The notes: generated from the letters alone by a model not told the origin. A DNA stretch of 44,492 nt from Xaviernesmea oryzae (GCF_900109605.1 NZ_FOAM01000027.1:1-44492), one strand, 5' to 3'; positions 24,976 to 35,328 are shown, counted from the stretch's first letter. Made by a program: numbers and translations.

Positions 24976-26289
24976 TCAGACTTTGTTGCGCTCGCTGCGC
25001 AGTTTGCTCCACCAATCCAAGCGCTTGCGCAGCTCCCGCTCGAAGCCACGCTCGGGCGGATCGTAGAAGGTCTGACGGCCTAGTTTTTCCGGAAAATAAT
25101 CCTGGCCTGAAAACGCATCCGGCTCATCATGGTCATAGCGGTAGCCGTCACCATAGCCCTCGCCCTTCATCAGCTTGGTCGGCGCATTGAGAATATGCTT
25201 GGGCGGCGGCAGGGATCCATGTTCCTTGGCGGCGCGCATCGCCGCCTTATAGGCCGTATAGACGCCGTTGGATTTCGGCGCGGTCGCAAGATAAACGCAG
25301 GCCTCGGCCAGAGCCAGCTCCCCCTCCGGCGAACCGAGATAGTCATAGGCATCCTTGGCGGCGCTGCAGATCACCAGCGCCTGCGGATCGGCAAGGCCGA
25401 TATCCTCCACGGCCATGCGTACCATGCGCCGCCCGAGATAAAGCGGATCTTCCCCGGCATCGAACATCCGGCAGAGATAATAGAGCGCGGCATCGGGGTC
25501 GGAGCCACGTACCGATTTATGGAGGGCCGAGATCAGATTGTAGTGCCCGTCCTGACTCTTGTCGTAGACCGGCGCCCGACGCTGAACGACGTCCTGCAGC
25601 GCCTGGGCATCGAAGGTTTCGCCCGGTCGGCCCGCACGCCACACCTCCTCCGCCAAGGTCAGCGCCGCGCGTCCATCGCCGTCAGCCATGCGGATCAAGC
25701 TGGCGCGCGCCGCTTCGTCCAGCGGCAGGCTCCGCCCTTCGGCTTTCTCCGCCCGGGCCAAAAGCTCGGCGAGGCTATCGGCATCATGCGGCTTGAAGGT
25801 CAGGACACGGGCGCGCGACAAAAGTGCGGCATTCAGCTCGAACGAGGGATTTTCGGTCGTCGCGCCAACCAGGACGATCGTGCCGTCCTCCATGACGGGC
25901 AGGAAACTATCCTGTTGCGCCCGGTTGAAGCGGTGGATCTCATCGACGAACAGCAGCGTCTGTCGCCCGCCCATGCGCCGCATCCGCGCCGCCTCAAAAA
26001 CCTTCTTGAGATCGGCAACCCCAGAGAAGATCGCCGAGATCTGTTCGAAGGCCAAGCCTGTCTCGCCCGAGAGAAGCCGCGCCACCGTGGTCTTGCCGGT
26101 CCCCGGCGGCCCCCAGAAGATCATCGAACCCAGAGAGCCAGCACTGATCATCCGCATCAGCACACCGTCAGGTCCGGTCAACTGCGGCTGTCCCGAAACC
26201 TCCGCCAGCGTCTTCGGGCGCAGCCTGTCGGCCAGCGGCCTGGCCTGGGCCGCGCGCTCGGCGGCTTCCGCAGCAAAGAGATCGCTCAT
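24976..26289 (-). CDS. rarA: Replication-associated recombination protein A (RarA/MgsA)
   Basis: RarA is a AAA+ ATPase related to clamp loaders that acts at stalled replication forks. The 437 residues contain Walker A GPPGTGKTT (60-68), Walker B LLFVDEIHRF, sensor 1 ATTENPSFEL, and the C-terminal MgsA tetramerisation region (VYTAYKAAMRAAKEHGSLPPPKHILNAPTKLM). Its start overlaps the degP stop by four bases (ATGA), so it is translated from the degP-rarA message. Confidence 0.96.
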   Translation of the reverse strand: MSDLFAAEAAERAAQARPLADRLRPKTLAEVSGQPQLTGPDGVLMRMISAGSLGSMIFWGPPGTGKTTVARLLSGETGLAFEQISAIFSGVADLKKVFEAARMRRMGGRQTLLFVDEIHRFNRAQQDSFLPVMEDGTIVLVGATTENPSFELNAALLSRARVLTFKPHDADSLAELLARAEKAEGRSLPLDEAARASLIRMADGDGRAALTLAEEVWRAGRPGETFDAQALQDVVQRRAPVYDKSQDGHYNLISALHKSVRGSDPDAALYYLCRMFDAGEDPLYLGRRMVRMAVEDIGLADPQALVICSAAKDAYDYLGSPEGELALAEACVYLATAPKSNGVYTAYKAAMRAAKEHGSLPPPKHILNAPTKLMKGEGYGDGYRYDHDEPDAFSGQDYFPEKLGRQTFYDPPERGFERELRKRLDWWSKLRSERNKV

Positions 26290-27767
26290 CGGAAAAACTG
26301 GCGGATGCGTTGCCCGTCCCGCTCGATCTCGACACGCCAGAGCGACGCACCGGCGCGCACGATGTTTTCCAGATCGGCAGAGCTCTTGATATCGACGCCG
26401 TTGATCGCGACGATGATGTCGCGCGGCTGGAAGCCGACCCGGGCAGCGGGCGCCCCCTCGGCAATGCCGGTGACCACCACGCCCTGGATTCGGCCGGGCA
26501 GACGCAGCTCTTCCGACAGGCGCGGCGAGAGATTGCCGACCGAGGCCCCGGCCAGCGGACTGCGGCCCTCGAGAAGGCGGATGTCGCGCTTGGGCACCTC
26601 CGGCGCCTGTTCCAGCGCCAGCGTCACATCATGAACGCGGCCATTGTCGCTGACCGAAAGCGTGGCCTTGCGGCCGACGCCGACCGTGGTCAGACGATAG
26701 CCGAGCGCGTCGGGATGCTCGACCTCAATGCCGTTGACGGCCAGCACCACCTCGCCGGGCTTCAGCCCAGCCTTTTCTGCAGGCCCGCCCTCGACCACGG
26801 AAGACACCAGGGCGCCGCGCGCACGCGGCAGTCCGACGGCCTCTGCCACCTCGGAGGTAACGGGCTCGAAGCTTGCGCCGATATAAGGCCGCGCAAACTG
26901 ACCGCCGCCGCCGGATGCCGACTCGACGAAGACCTTGACGAGATTGGCGGGGATCGCGAAGCCGATGCCGTTCGACCCACCGCCGCGCGAGAAAATGGCG
27001 GTGTTGATGCCGATCAGCTCGCCGCGCATATCGATCAGCGCGCCGCCGGAATTGCCGGGATTGATCGAGGCATCCGTCTGGATGAAGAAGCTGAAATCGC
27101 TGCCCTCGGTCACCTGGTTGCGCGCCAGGGCCGACACGATGCCGCTGGTCACAGTTTGGCCGACACCGAAGGGGTTGCCGATCGCCAGCACGAGATCGCC
27201 GACCTCGACCTTGTCGCTGTCGCCGAGTGGCAGCACCTGGAACGGGCCCTTGCCCTTGATCTTCAGCACGGCGAGATCGAGCCGCTCATCCTTCATGACC
27301 ACGGTGGAGGCGAATTCGCGCCCATCCGCCAGCGCGACCTTGATGTCGTCGGCGCCGTCGATCACGTGGTTGTTGGTGACCACAGTGCCATCGTCGCGCA
27401 CAATGACGCCCGAGCCGAGAGAAGACTGCTTCTCCGAGCGGTTGGGCAGCCGCTGGCCGAAAAATTGTTCAAGGAAAGGGTCGCCCGCGAAGGGAGAGCG
27501 CTGGCGCACCGTCTTCTCAGCATAGACGTTGACCACCGCGCCGGAGGTCTGCTTGACCAGCGGCGAAAAAGACAGCTGCATCTCTGCACGGCTCTCCGGC
27601 ACCGAGCGAGGCGCGGGTTCAGCCTGCGCGACGACGGCGCCCGTCGGGCTCGGGTCAAGAGGTGGATTCAGGCTCACGCCCACTGGTGCGACCTGATGGG
27701 CAAGCATCACAATGACGAAGAGACCGGCAATGCCGGACAGGACGAGCGACAAGGGAGTGCGAGACAT
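26286..27767 (-). CDS. degP: Do-family periplasmic serine endopeptidase (DegP/DegQ-like)
   Basis: This is a periplasmic HtrA protease and chaperone that degrades misfolded envelope proteins. The 493 residues have an N-terminal membrane anchor or signal (about 6-28), a trypsin-like domain with the triad His134 (TNNHVIDG), Asp164 (RLDLAVLK) and Ser240 (NPGNSGGAL), and two PDZ domains (about 290-380 and 395-490). The ATG at 27767 has AGGA eight bases upstream. The frame remains open further upstream but without signal-peptide sense. The gene is co-transcribed with rarA. Confidence 0.95.
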   Translation of the reverse strand: MSRTPLSLVLSGIAGLFVIVMLAHQVAPVGVSLNPPLDPSPTGAVVAQAEPAPRSVPESRAEMQLSFSPLVKQTSGAVVNVYAEKTVRQRSPFAGDPFLEQFFGQRLPNRSEKQSSLGSGVIVRDDGTVVTNNHVIDGADDIKVALADGREFASTVVMKDERLDLAVLKIKGKGPFQVLPLGDSDKVEVGDLVLAIGNPFGVGQTVTSGIVSALARNQVTEGSDFSFFIQTDASINPGNSGGALIDMRGELIGINTAIFSRGGGSNGIGFAIPANLVKVFVESASGGGGQFARPYIGASFEPVTSEVAEAVGLPRARGALVSSVVEGGPAEKAGLKPGEVVLAVNGIEVEHPDALGYRLTTVGVGRKATLSVSDNGRVHDVTLALEQAPEVPKRDIRLLEGRSPLAGASVGNLSPRLSEELRLPGRIQGVVVTGIAEGAPAARVGFQPRDIIVAINGVDIKSSADLENIVRAGASLWRVEIERDGQRIRQFFR

Positions 27768-27931
27768 GCGGCGGATCCTAATGCGGAAACGAAACTGGCT
27801 GTCGAGATAGGCGATAACGGGCGAAAAGCAAAGAACCTGTGCAGCATCCTCCCCGCGGCTTCGACGGCCACATACGGGAATGCTGCATCCAGAGCGGCAT
27901 TGACGTTGATGTTCGACAAAAGGTTTCAGAC

Positions 27932-28171
27932 ATGAACAGCTATCGACACCCTCTGTTTGAGCTCCTCGCGTCTCTCGACACGAAGCGCATTCCCTACAAT
28001 CTCTCGCGAACGCGGCCAGACTCGGTCGGCATCTTCGTGACATCAGTCGGAATGCGGATCGAGATTTTCGTCTTCGATGACGGGCATCTCGAATATTCGA
28101 TTTTCGAGGGCAATGAGGACGTCCTGTCGGACCGGAACGAACTCCTGCGCCTGCTTTCCACCTTCGGGTAG
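27932..28171 (+). CDS. Small acidic hypothetical protein
   Basis: The protein has 79 residues with no recognised domain. It looks like a compact alpha/beta protein: a helix (HPLFELLASLDTKRI), then alternating strands (YNLSRTRPDSVGIFVTSVGMRIEIFVFDDGHLEYSIF) and a final helix (DVLSDRNELLRLLSTF). It could be a small immunity-like or regulatory protein, but nothing nearby supports that. AAAGG lies seven bases before the ATG. It is divergent from degP and convergent with rplQ. Confidence 0.6.
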   Translation: MNSYRHPLFELLASLDTKRIPYNLSRTRPDSVGIFVTSVGMRIEIFVFDDGHLEYSIFEGNEDVLSDRNELLRLLSTFG

Positions 28172-28205
28172 AGTGTCCCTGCCCGCGCGCAAGGGCGGAA
28201 CGCAA

Positions 28206-28233
28206 AAAGCCGGGCGATCGCTCACCCGGCTTT
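28206..28233 (-). terminator. Terminator after rplQ (bidirectional)
   Basis: AAAGCCGGG (28206-28214) pairs with CCCGGCTTT (28225-28233). On the minus strand the stem runs into TTTTT, which ends the ribosomal cluster. On the + strand it could also end the small gene at 27932, with fewer U residues. Confidence 0.85.
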
Positions 28234-28255
28234 CATCATCGACTGTCAGAACCAA

Positions 28256-28681
28256 TTAAGCGGCTTCGGCAGCTTCCGCTTCAGCGGCCACGCGTGCACG
28301 GTCGGCCGCGCCCTTGGCGTCGACGTCGCGGTCAACGAATTCGATGACGGCGAGCGCGGCATTGTCGCCGTGGCGGAAACCGGCCTTCATGATGCGCAGA
28401 TAGCCGCCGTTGCGGGCTGCATAGCGCGAGGCGATCGAATCGAACAGCTTGGCGACGACAGCGACGTCGCGGATCTGAGCGATGGCCTGACGACGAGCGT
28501 GCAGATCGCCGCGCTTGCCGAGCGTCACCAGCTTTTCGACGATCGGACGCAGGTCCTTCGCCTTCGGCAGGGTGGTGACGATCTGCTCGTGCTGGATCAG
28601 CGACGCAGCCATGTTGGCGAACATGGCCTTACGGTGGCTGGCGGTTCTATTGAGCTTGCGGCCCGCATTGCGATGGCGCAT
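28256..28681 (-). CDS. rplQ: 50S ribosomal protein L17
   Basis: The 141 residues start with [20 protein letters not shown], the L17 signature. The C-terminal extension, rich in Ala and Glu, is common in alphaproteobacteria. It is the last gene of the cluster. A 144-base gap with a hairpin separates it from rpoA. Confidence 0.98.
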   Translation of the reverse strand: MRHRNAGRKLNRTASHRKAMFANMAASLIQHEQIVTTLPKAKDLRPIVEKLVTLGKRGDLHARRQAIAQIRDVAVVAKLFDSIASRYAARNGGYLRIMKAGFRHGDNAALAVIEFVDRDVDAKGAADRARVAAEAEAAEAA

Positions 28682-28792
28682 GGCTTATCTCCTTCTTCGC
28701 AGGTTTCCGCGCATCTCTCGCGCTACCCTGCCGTTTCCTGGCACATACAGGCATCCACATCCTTCCGGATCAGGGCCTGCTGTCTGACGGGG

Positions 28793-28819
28793 AAAAGGCA
28801 GAGACGGGGCCTGCCTTTT
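28793..28819 (-). terminator. Hairpin between rpoA and rplQ
   Basis: AAAAGGCAG (28793-28801) pairs with CTGCCTTTT (28811-28819). It lies 7 bases after the rpoA stop. On the minus strand only about four U residues follow before C-rich sequence, so it may only attenuate or protect the 3' end of the rpoA message. On the + strand the U-run is longer. Confidence 0.6.
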
Positions 28820-28825
28820 TTGTTC

Positions 28826-29836
28826 TTAATACTGGTCTTCGTAGCGCTTGGCGAGATCTTCGATGTTCTCGGGCGGCCAGGCCGGCACTTCCATGCCGAG
28901 GTGAAGGCCCATGGAAGCGAGAACTTCCTTGATTTCGTTCAGCGACTTGCGGCCGAAATTCGGCGTCCGCAGCATCTCGGCTTCCGTCTTCTGGATCAGG
29001 TCGCCGATGTAAACGATGTTGTCGTTCTTCAGGCAGTTGGCCGAACGAACCGAAAGTTCGAGCTCGTCGACCTTCTTGAGAAGCGCCGGGTTGAAGGCGA
29101 GCTCCGTGACGGCTTCCTCTTCGGCTTCCTTCTGCGGCTCGTCGAAATTGACGAAGACCGAGAGCTGGTCCTGAAGGATACGCGCCGCGAAAGCCACGGC
29201 ATCTTCGCCGGTGACCGAGCCATTGGTCTCGATCGTCATCGTCAGCTTGTCGTAGTCGAGAACCTGGCCTTCACGGGTGTTTTCCACCTTGTAGGACACT
29301 TTCTTGACCGGCGAATACAGGCTGTCGACAGGGATGAGGCCGATCGGCGCATCTTCCGAACGGTTGCGATCTGCGGGCACGTAGCCCTTGCCGTTGTTGA
29401 CCGTGAACTCCATGCGGATCTCGGCGCCGTCATCGAGCGTGCAGATCACATGGTTGGGGTTCAAGATCTCGATATCGCCGACCGTCTGAATGTCGCCAGC
29501 GGTGACCACGCCCGGGCCCTGCTTGCGAACGACCATGCGCTTGGCATCGTCGCCATCCATCTTGATGGCGATTTCCTTGATGTTGAGGACGATGTCCGTC
29601 ACATCTTCGCGCACGCCGGGGATGGAGGAGAATTCATGCAGAACGCCATCGATCTGCACTGCGGTCACGGCCGCACCGCGCAGTGACGACAGAAGCACGC
29701 GGCGCAGGGCATTGCCAAGCGTCAGGCCGAATCCGCGCTCCAGCGGCTCCGCAACAAGGCTGACCTTGGTGCGGCCGGAAGACGAGAACTCCACCTTGTT
29801 CGGCTTGATCAGTTCCTGCCAGTTTTTCTGAATCAT
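28826..29836 (-). CDS. rpoA: DNA-directed RNA polymerase subunit alpha
   Basis: The 336 residues comprise the N-terminal assembly domain ([35 protein letters not shown]) and the C-terminal domain ([28 protein letters not shown]...[10 protein letters not shown]) that contacts UP elements and activators. [16 protein letters not shown] at 29836 is the family start. The upstream in-frame extension is not used. Confidence 0.98.
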   Translation of the reverse strand: MIQKNWQELIKPNKVEFSSSGRTKVSLVAEPLERGFGLTLGNALRRVLLSSLRGAAVTAVQIDGVLHEFSSIPGVREDVTDIVLNIKEIAIKMDGDDAKRMVVRKQGPGVVTAGDIQTVGDIEILNPNHVICTLDDGAEIRMEFTVNNGKGYVPADRNRSEDAPIGLIPVDSLYSPVKKVSYKVENTREGQVLDYDKLTMTIETNGSVTGEDAVAFAARILQDQLSVFVNFDEPQKEAEEEAVTELAFNPALLKKVDELELSVRSANCLKNDNIVYIGDLIQKTEAEMLRTPNFGRKSLNEIKEVLASMGLHLGMEVPAWPPENIEDLAKRYEDQY

Positions 29837-29932
29837 CTTTGTTGCCTTCCGTTCGTCGCCACCATCCAATCGTGGCGACCGAGCCTTGAAGCGCCGTAGG
29901 GGCTGAAACCCCTCCGGCGAGCGCGAGCAAAA

Positions 29933-30322
29933 TTAGACGCGGCGCTTCTTGCGCGGACGGCAGCCATTGTGCGGGATCGGCGTCACATCGCGGATCGACG
30001 TGATCATGAAGCCGGCAGCCTGCAGGGCGCGAAGCGCCGACTCACGGCCGGAACCCGGGCCGCAGACTTCGACTTCGAGCGTGCGCATGCCGTGTTCCTG
30101 CGCCTTCTTGGCAGCATCTTCCGCAGCGATCTGCGCGGCGAAGGGGGTCGACTTGCGCGAACCCTTGAAGCCCTTCGAACCGGCGGACGACCAAGCGATC
30201 GCGTTGCCCTGGGCATCGGTGATCGTGATCATCGTGTTGTTGAAGGACGAGTTGACGTGCGCGACGCCCGAGGAAATGTTCTTACGTTCGCGACGACGAA
30301 CGCGGGTGGCTTCTTTGGCCAT
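29933..30322 (-). CDS. rpsK: 30S ribosomal protein S11
   Basis: The 129 residues include [23 protein letters not shown] and end in [10 protein letters not shown], as expected for S11. The gap to rpoA (about 100 bases) carries a hairpin (AGGGG/CCCCT extended by CGCCG/CGGCG) without a U-run. Confidence 0.98.
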   Translation of the reverse strand: MAKEATRVRRRERKNISSGVAHVNSSFNNTMITITDAQGNAIAWSSAGSKGFKGSRKSTPFAAQIAAEDAAKKAQEHGMRTLEVEVCGPGSGRESALRALQAAGFMITSIRDVTPIPHNGCRPRKKRRV

Positions 30323-30467
30323 GGTCTACCTTTCAAGGATCTCTGCACCGCCGTAATGCCAGCGGCTCCACCGGGAAGAAACGCCTTCCCAACCTCTTTG
30401 CCGGATAATCGAAGCCGGCAATGTCTTGAAGCGACATGCACCGATTCGGCGTCGCTTCAAACTACAA

Positions 30468-30499
30468 AAAGAGGCCGGCGCCCGCGCGCCAGCCTCTTT
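30468..30499 (-). terminator. Strong terminator-like hairpin between rpsM and rpsK
   Basis: On the minus strand a 14-bp stem (AAAGAGGCTGGCGC with GCGCCGGCCTCTTT, one G-U pair) closes a GCGG loop and runs into TTTTT, 20 bases after the rpsM stop. By shape it is a complete intrinsic terminator inside what is usually one operon. Confidence 0.85.
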
Positions 30500-30519
30500 G
30501 CCACGCTGGAAGCGAGGCT

Positions 30520-30888
30520 TTACTTCTTCTTGCCGGCAATCGCCTTTGCCGGACCCTTGCGGGTGCGGGCATTGGTGTGCGTGCGCTGGCCACGAACGGG
30601 CAGCGAGCGGCGATGACGCAGGCCGCGATAGCAGCCGAGGTCCATCAGACGCTTGATGTTCATCGAGGTTTCGCGACGCAGGTCACCTTCGACCTGATAG
30701 TCGCGGTCGATCGCTTCACGGATCTGCAGAACTTCGGCGTCCGTCAGCTGATGAACGCGACGTTCAGCCGGAATGCCGACCTTTTCGATGATTTCCTGTG
30801 CGAACTTCGGTCCGATCCCGTGAATGTAGGTCAGCGCGATAACAACGCGCTTAGCCGTCGGGATGTTGACGCCAGCGATACGAGCCAC
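30520..30888 (-). CDS. rpsM: 30S ribosomal protein S13
   Basis: The 122 residues begin [14 protein letters not shown] and include [13 protein letters not shown] and [25 protein letters not shown]. The start codon is GTG at 30888, decided by GGAGAAAC upstream and by family length. Frames further upstream are not S13. Strong hairpins lie on both sides of the gene. Confidence 0.98.
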   Translation of the reverse strand: MARIAGVNIPTAKRVVIALTYIHGIGPKFAQEIIEKVGIPAERRVHQLTDAEVLQIREAIDRDYQVEGDLRRETSMNIKRLMDLGCYRGLRHRRSLPVRGQRTHTNARTRKGPAKAIAGKKK

Positions 30889-30984
30889 GTCGTTTCTCCT
30901 TGCTTCCAGTTGCCATCCGGCAATAGGTGCTCTGTTGCAGCCTTTGACAGGCCAACTGCTTCGATGATTGGTCGGAACACGGAA

Positions 30985-31057
30985 AAAGACCGCGCCCGGG
31001 CTTCGTTGCCGAAAGTCCGCGCCGATCCCCAGCATGTAGCGAGTTGACGCGGTCTTT
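30985..31057 (-). terminator. Long hairpin between adk and rpsM
   Basis: AAAGACCGCG (30985-30994) pairs with CGCGGTCTTT (31048-31057) around a loop of about 53 bases. On the minus strand the stem ends in CTTTTTCC. It is a possible terminator of the secY-adk message, but the loop is unusually long. Confidence 0.6.
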
Positions 31058-31099
31058 GACGGAATCGGCCGGAAAAGTCAACTCCCCGGCCGGTTGTTT

Positions 31100-31696
31100 T
31101 TAGGCCACCGCAGCAGCTTCGGACAGAATCCGATCGATCTCACGGGTCACGGTTTCCACCGGCGCCATGCCATCCACAGTCTTCAGTTCCCCGCGCGAGG
31201 CGTAATAGTCGGAGAGCGGTGCAGTCTTCTCGCGATATTCGACGAGACGCTTGCGAACCGCTTCCGGATTGTCGTCCGAACGAACCTTGCCGCCGGCTTC
31301 GATCGTTTCCTTAACGCGATTCTCGATGCGACGCACCAGTGCTGCTTCATCGACGATCAGTTCGATCACCGCATTGAGGCGCAGGCCCTTCTCGTCCAGA
31401 ATCTTGCCCAGCGCCACAGCCTGGGGAACCGTGCGAGGATAGCCGTCCAGGATGAAACCACGGGCGCAGTCGGCCGAATCGATGCGCTGCGAGACGATCT
31501 CGTTGACGATCTCGTCTGACACGAGCTGCCCGGCATCCATCACCGCCTTGGCGCGCTTGCCGATCTCGGTTTCCGCCGCCACGGCCGCGCGGAGCATGTC
31601 GCCCGTGGAAAGCTGCGGAATCGCGTGCTTCTCGGTCAGCAGCTTCGCCTGTGTGCCCTTGCCCGCCCCCGGCGGTCCCAGAAAAATCAGCCTCAT
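31100..31696 (-). CDS. adk: Adenylate kinase
   Basis: Adenylate kinase interconverts ATP+AMP and 2 ADP. The 198 residues show the P-loop [10 protein letters not shown] (7-16), STGDMLR and [13 protein letters not shown], and a short lid (about 125-160) without zinc cysteines. Its start overlaps the secY stop by four bases. The secY-adk order is normal for this cluster. Confidence 0.97.
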   Translation of the reverse strand: MRLIFLGPPGAGKGTQAKLLTEKHAIPQLSTGDMLRAAVAAETEIGKRAKAVMDAGQLVSDEIVNEIVSQRIDSADCARGFILDGYPRTVPQAVALGKILDEKGLRLNAVIELIVDEAALVRRIENRVKETIEAGGKVRSDDNPEAVRKRLVEYREKTAPLSDYYASRGELKTVDGMAPVETVTREIDRILSEAAAVA

Positions 31697-33033
31697 CGCC
31701 CCCTTTTGCCTCCACGCAGCTTCGATTTCCGAATGAGCCCCTCATATTGCTGCGCAATGAGGTGCCCTTGAATCTGTGCTACCGTATCGAGGGTGACGCT
31801 GACAACAATCAAAAGCGATGTACCACCAAGGTAGAAGGGCACACCTGTCTGAGCAATGAGAAACTCGGGCAGGATGCACACGAAGATCAGGTAGATCGCG
31901 CCGAGCACGGTGATCCGCGTCAGCACGTAGTCGATATATTCAGCCGTGCGTTCGCCGGGGCGAATGCCGAGGATGAAGCCGCCATGCTTCTTGAGATTGT
32001 CGGCAGTCTCCTTCGGGTTGAAGACGATGGCCGTATAGAAGAAGGCGAAGAAGGCGATCATGGCGGCATAGAGCACCATGTAAAGCGGCTTGCCATGGCC
32101 GAGCGCGCCGACAGCGGCAGTCGCCCAGGTCGGCATATTGGCCGAATTGGCGAAGCCGGCCAGCGTTGCCGGAAGAAGCAGAAGCGAAGAAGCGAAGATC
32201 GCCGGGATAACGCCCGCGGTGTTCAGCTTCAGCGGCAGGTGCGATGTATCGCCCTGGTACATGCGGTTTCCGACTTGGCGCTTCGGATACTGGATCAAAA
32301 GCCGGCGCTGCGCCCGCTCTACGAAGACGATCAGCGCGATGACGGCGACGATCATCACGATCAGAAACAGGATCAGCGGCGTCGACAGAGCGCCGGTGCG
32401 GCCCAGTTCCAGCGTACCCGCGAGTGCTGTCGGCAGATGCGCGACGATGCCGGCGAAGATGATCAGCGAAATGCCGTTGCCGATGCCGCGCGAGGTGATC
32501 TGCTCGCCGAGCCACATCAGGAACATGGTGCCGCCGAGCAGCGAGATGACGGTGGAGACGCGGAAGAACCAGCCGGGATCGGCCACCAGACCGTTTCCGC
32601 TCTCAAGGCCGGCGGAAATGGCATAGGCCTGGATCGTGCCGAGCAGCACGGTGCCGTAGCGCGTATACTGGTTGATGACCTTACGGCCCTGCTCGCCTTC
32701 CTTCTTCAGCTGCTCGAGAGCAGGGATGACCGAGGTCATCAGCTGAACGATGATGGAGGCGGAGATATAGGGCATGATCCCGAGCGCGAAGATCGCCATG
32801 CGCTCGACCGCGCCGCCCGAAAACATGTTGAAAAGCCCGAGAATGCCACCGCTCTGGCCCCGGAAGGCCTGCGCAAAGGCTTCAGGATTGAGGCCCGGCA
32901 AAGGAATGTATGTGCCCAGACGATAGACGAGCAGCGCACCCAGGGTGAACCAGAGCCGCTTCTTCAGGTCGGTCGCCTTGGAGAAGGTCGAGAAATTCAG
33001 ATTGGAGGCGAGCTGTTCCGCTGCAGAAGCCAT
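31693..33033 (-). CDS. secY: Protein translocase subunit SecY
   Basis: SecY is the channel of the Sec translocon in the inner membrane. The 446 residues have ten membrane helices, the plug region after helix 1 ([34 protein letters not shown]) and cytosolic loops such as [19 protein letters not shown] 396-base gap and a terminator separate it from rplO upstream, so it probably has its own promoter. Confidence 0.98.
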   Translation of the reverse strand: MASAAEQLASNLNFSTFSKATDLKKRLWFTLGALLVYRLGTYIPLPGLNPEAFAQAFRGQSGGILGLFNMFSGGAVERMAIFALGIMPYISASIIVQLMTSVIPALEQLKKEGEQGRKVINQYTRYGTVLLGTIQAYAISAGLESGNGLVADPGWFFRVSTVISLLGGTMFLMWLGEQITSRGIGNGISLIIFAGIVAHLPTALAGTLELGRTGALSTPLILFLIVMIVAVIALIVFVERAQRRLLIQYPKRQVGNRMYQGDTSHLPLKLNTAGVIPAIFASSLLLLPATLAGFANSANMPTWATAAVGALGHGKPLYMVLYAAMIAFFAFFYTAIVFNPKETADNLKKHGGFILGIRPGERTAEYIDYVLTRITVLGAIYLIFVCILPEFLIAQTGVPFYLGGTSLLIVVSVTLDTVAQIQGHLIAQQYEGLIRKSKLRGGKRGR

Positions 33034-33386
33034 GCGATTCTCCGCGAAGCCGTGCGGAACCAGCGGATAAAGAACCCCCTCGGTCCCGAACTGGCCGTGT
33101 TGCCATGTTTGAAACCGGGGCTCGCTTGGCTTGGGGCACGCTCGCGCACCGCCCCGCCAGATCCTCCCGGCCTTTCTGTCCTCTGCACAAGGGCTGCCGC
33201 AAGCCAGGCGGCGTACGCTTCCCGTGCCTGCCCGTCCAGATCGATGTCACTCGATGGAAGGGCTGTTCGGACTGAGGCGGGGCCTGTTTGCCCTCCCCGC
33301 ACCTTGAAGGTGCCGCGACAGTCTGAGGAAGCATCGCCCGTCGTGCCTGACCGCCCTTTTGAAAGAGGCGTGCCGATCGGACAAAA
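33034..33386 (-). other. Long gap upstream of secY
   Basis: About 350 bases lie between the terminator after rplO and the secY start. No gene is supported on either strand. A promoter for secY-adk is expected here because of the terminator, but I could not choose boxes with confidence. Confidence 0.45.
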
Positions 33387-33418
33387 AACCGCCCGGAGCT
33401 TTAACACCCCGGGCGGTT
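33387..33418 (-). terminator. Intrinsic terminator after rplO
   Basis: AACCGCCCGG (33387-33396) pairs with CCGGGCGGTT (33409-33418), 12-base loop. On the minus strand the stem runs into TTTTTT. It lies 11 bases after the rplO stop and separates rplO from secY. Confidence 0.88.
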
Positions 33419-33429
33419 CGTCTTCAAGC

Positions 33430-33909
33430 TTATTCGGCGTCTGCGGCTTCGACAGCCGGGAGCACGATGGTGCCGCCGGCCTTTTCGATCTTCTCGACGG
33501 CAGCCTTGGAAGCGCCGGACGCCTGGATCGAAACCTTGGCGGTGAGTTCGCCATCAGCCAGCACGCGAACGCCGGCCCGCGCACGGCGGATTACACCAGC
33601 GGCCTTCAGCGCGTCGGCATCGATCGTCTTGGACGCATCGAGCTTGCCGGCATCGATCGCCGTCTGCAGGCGGCCGAGCGAGACAACCACATATTCCTCA
33701 CGGAAGATGTTGTTGAAGCCGCGCTTCGGCAGGCGGCGGTAGATAGGCATCTGGCCGCCTTCGAAGCCATTGATGGCAACGCCGGAGCGTGCCTTCTGGC
33801 CCTTCACACCGCGGCCGCCGGTCTTGCCGGAGCCGGAGCCGATGCCACGACCGAGCCGCTTGCGGTTCTTGGTCGCGCCTTCGTTATCGCGGATTTCGTT
33901 GAGCTTCAT
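33430..33909 (-). CDS. rplO: 50S ribosomal protein L15
   Basis: The 159 residues start [22 protein letters not shown] and have the Gly-rich [22 protein letters not shown] loop of L15. It is the last ribosomal gene before a terminator. Confidence 0.98.
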   Translation of the reverse strand: MKLNEIRDNEGATKNRKRLGRGIGSGSGKTGGRGVKGQKARSGVAINGFEGGQMPIYRRLPKRGFNNIFREEYVVVSLGRLQTAIDAGKLDASKTIDADALKAAGVIRRARAGVRVLADGELTAKVSIQASGASKAAVEKIEKAGGTIVLPAVEAADAE

Positions 33910-33922
33910 GATCTTTGCTCCC

Positions 33923-34123
33923 TCACTTCTCGTCGACGACGCGCACGAGGTGCTGGACGGACCGGATCATGCCGCGAACGGAAGGGGTGTCTTCCAGGGT
34001 GCGAACCCGGTGCATCTTGTTGAGGCCGAGACCGATCAGCGTCTGGCGCTGCGAGGCCGGCCGGCGGATCGGGCTGCCGATCTGTTCGATCGTCACCGTC
34101 TTGTTGGCGGTTTCCTTAGCCAT
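33923..34123 (-). CDS. rpmD: 50S ribosomal protein L30
   Basis: The 66 residues ([29 protein letters not shown]) match the L30 family at its usual length. It lies 15 bases after rpsE and 13 before rplO. Confidence 0.97.
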   Translation of the reverse strand: MAKETANKTVTIEQIGSPIRRPASQRQTLIGLGLNKMHRVRTLEDTPSVRGMIRSVQHLVRVVDEK

Positions 34124-34138
34124 GGCGTGGATGCTCCC

Positions 34139-34711
34139 TTATTCTTCCGCAGAGACCATGCCAGCGGCTTCGCGGCGACCCTGAAGCGTGGCGTACTTGA
34201 TGCCGCGCTGAGCCGCGATGTCCTTCGGATGCATCTGGTTCTTCAGAGCGTCGAAGGTGGCGCGGATCATGTTGTAGGGGTTCGACGAACCGGTGGACTT
34301 GGCGACGACGTCATGCATGCCGAGCGTTTCGAAGACGGCGCGCATCGGGCCGCCTGCGATGATGCCCGTACCGGCCTTGGCCGAACGCAGCAGGACCTTG
34401 CCGGCGCCGTGGCGGCCGTGAACGTCGTGATGCAGGGTGCGGCCGCCACGCAGCGGAACGAAAATCAGCTCGCGCTTGGCAGCTTCGGTTGCCTTGCGGA
34501 TTGCTTCCGGCACTTCACGTGCCTTGCCATGGCCGAAACCGACCCGGCCCTTCTGGTCGCCGACGACGACGAGAGCAGCAAAGCCGAAACGACGGCCGCC
34601 CTTCACCACCTTGGCGACGCGATTGATGGCAACGAGCTTGTCGACGAATTCGCTGTCGCGCTCCTCGCGGTTCTGGCGGTCTTCGCGAGAACCTCTTCTT
34701 TCCTGTGCCAT
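34139..34711 (-). CDS. rpsE: 30S ribosomal protein S5
   Basis: The 190 residues contain [32 protein letters not shown] (RNA-binding N-domain) and the [15 protein letters not shown] region. A run of A and G before the ATG includes GGAAAAGGACA as ribosome site. The gap to rplR upstream is 242 bases, long for an spc operon. Confidence 0.98.
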   Translation of the reverse strand: MAQERRGSREDRQNREERDSEFVDKLVAINRVAKVVKGGRRFGFAALVVVGDQKGRVGFGHGKAREVPEAIRKATEAAKRELIFVPLRGGRTLHHDVHGRHGAGKVLLRSAKAGTGIIAGGPMRAVFETLGMHDVVAKSTGSSNPYNMIRATFDALKNQMHPKDIAAQRGIKYATLQGRREAAGMVSAEE

Positions 34712-34953
34712 TGTCCTTTTCCTTTTTTCTTTTCCGGGTGCAATCGGCAGATTGACGGGATGCCGTTTCGTGGACGCTGTTGGCCCTTGAAACGGCGAAG
34801 CCGGCCGCTTTGGCCCCTCGCCCGCCTTTTATGCCTTCACCAAGCGAAAGCCTCGAACGGCTTTGCCAGCGACAGGCTGACGGTGCGAGAAACCGGCTGG
34901 CGCCGGGCATGCGTCCGCCCGGATCAACGAGGAACCCGGGCGGAAAAGCCTCA
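34712..34953 (-). other. Structured spacer between rplR and rpsE
   Basis: Two hairpins can form: GCCGTTTC (34762-34769) with GAAACGGC (34789-34796), and TCCGCCCGG (34914-34922) with CCGGGCGGA (34936-34944). Neither runs into a U-run on the minus strand. No gene is seen. Confidence 0.5.
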
Positions 34954-35316
34954 TTAGAAGGTCAGGCCGCCTTCGCGGGCTGCTTCGGCCAACGCCTTGA
35001 CGCGGCCGTGATAGAGGAAGGCGCCGCGGTCGAAGACGACCTCGGTGACGCCGGCAGCCTTGGCGCGCTCGGCGATCAGCTTACCGACGGCAGACGCGGC
35101 AGCGACATCGGCCCCGGTCTTGAGATCGCCGCGAAGGCCGGTGTCCAACGTCGAGGCAGCGGCCAGCGTCTTGCCGGCAACGTCATCGATAACCTGAACG
35201 TAGATGTTCTTCGACGAGCGATGCACCGACAGGCGCGGGCGCCCGTTGGCAACCGCCTTGAGATGGCGACGCACGCGGTTGGCGCGACGCACAGTGGTGT
35301 CTTTCCTGTTAGCCAT
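34954..35316 (-). CDS. rplR: 50S ribosomal protein L18
   Basis: The 120 residues have [29 protein letters not shown] and end [26 protein letters not shown], the 5S rRNA-binding L18 family. Confidence 0.98.
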   Translation of the reverse strand: MANRKDTTVRRANRVRRHLKAVANGRPRLSVHRSSKNIYVQVIDDVAGKTLAAASTLDTGLRGDLKTGADVAAASAVGKLIAERAKAAGVTEVVFDRGAFLYHGRVKALAEAAREGGLTF

Positions 35317-35328
35317 TTCGCGTGATCC

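Noticed and set aside
31100-31696. adk inside the ribosomal cluster as an anomaly
   Set aside because: secY-adk-rpsM is a normal arrangement in bacteria. Absence of infA and rpmJ here is usual in alphaproteobacteria.
31651-34023. A 790-codon open frame on the + strand across secY and rplO
   Set aside because: It lies antisense to highly conserved ribosomal genes and secY, has no family resemblance, and open antisense frames are common in GC-rich DNA.
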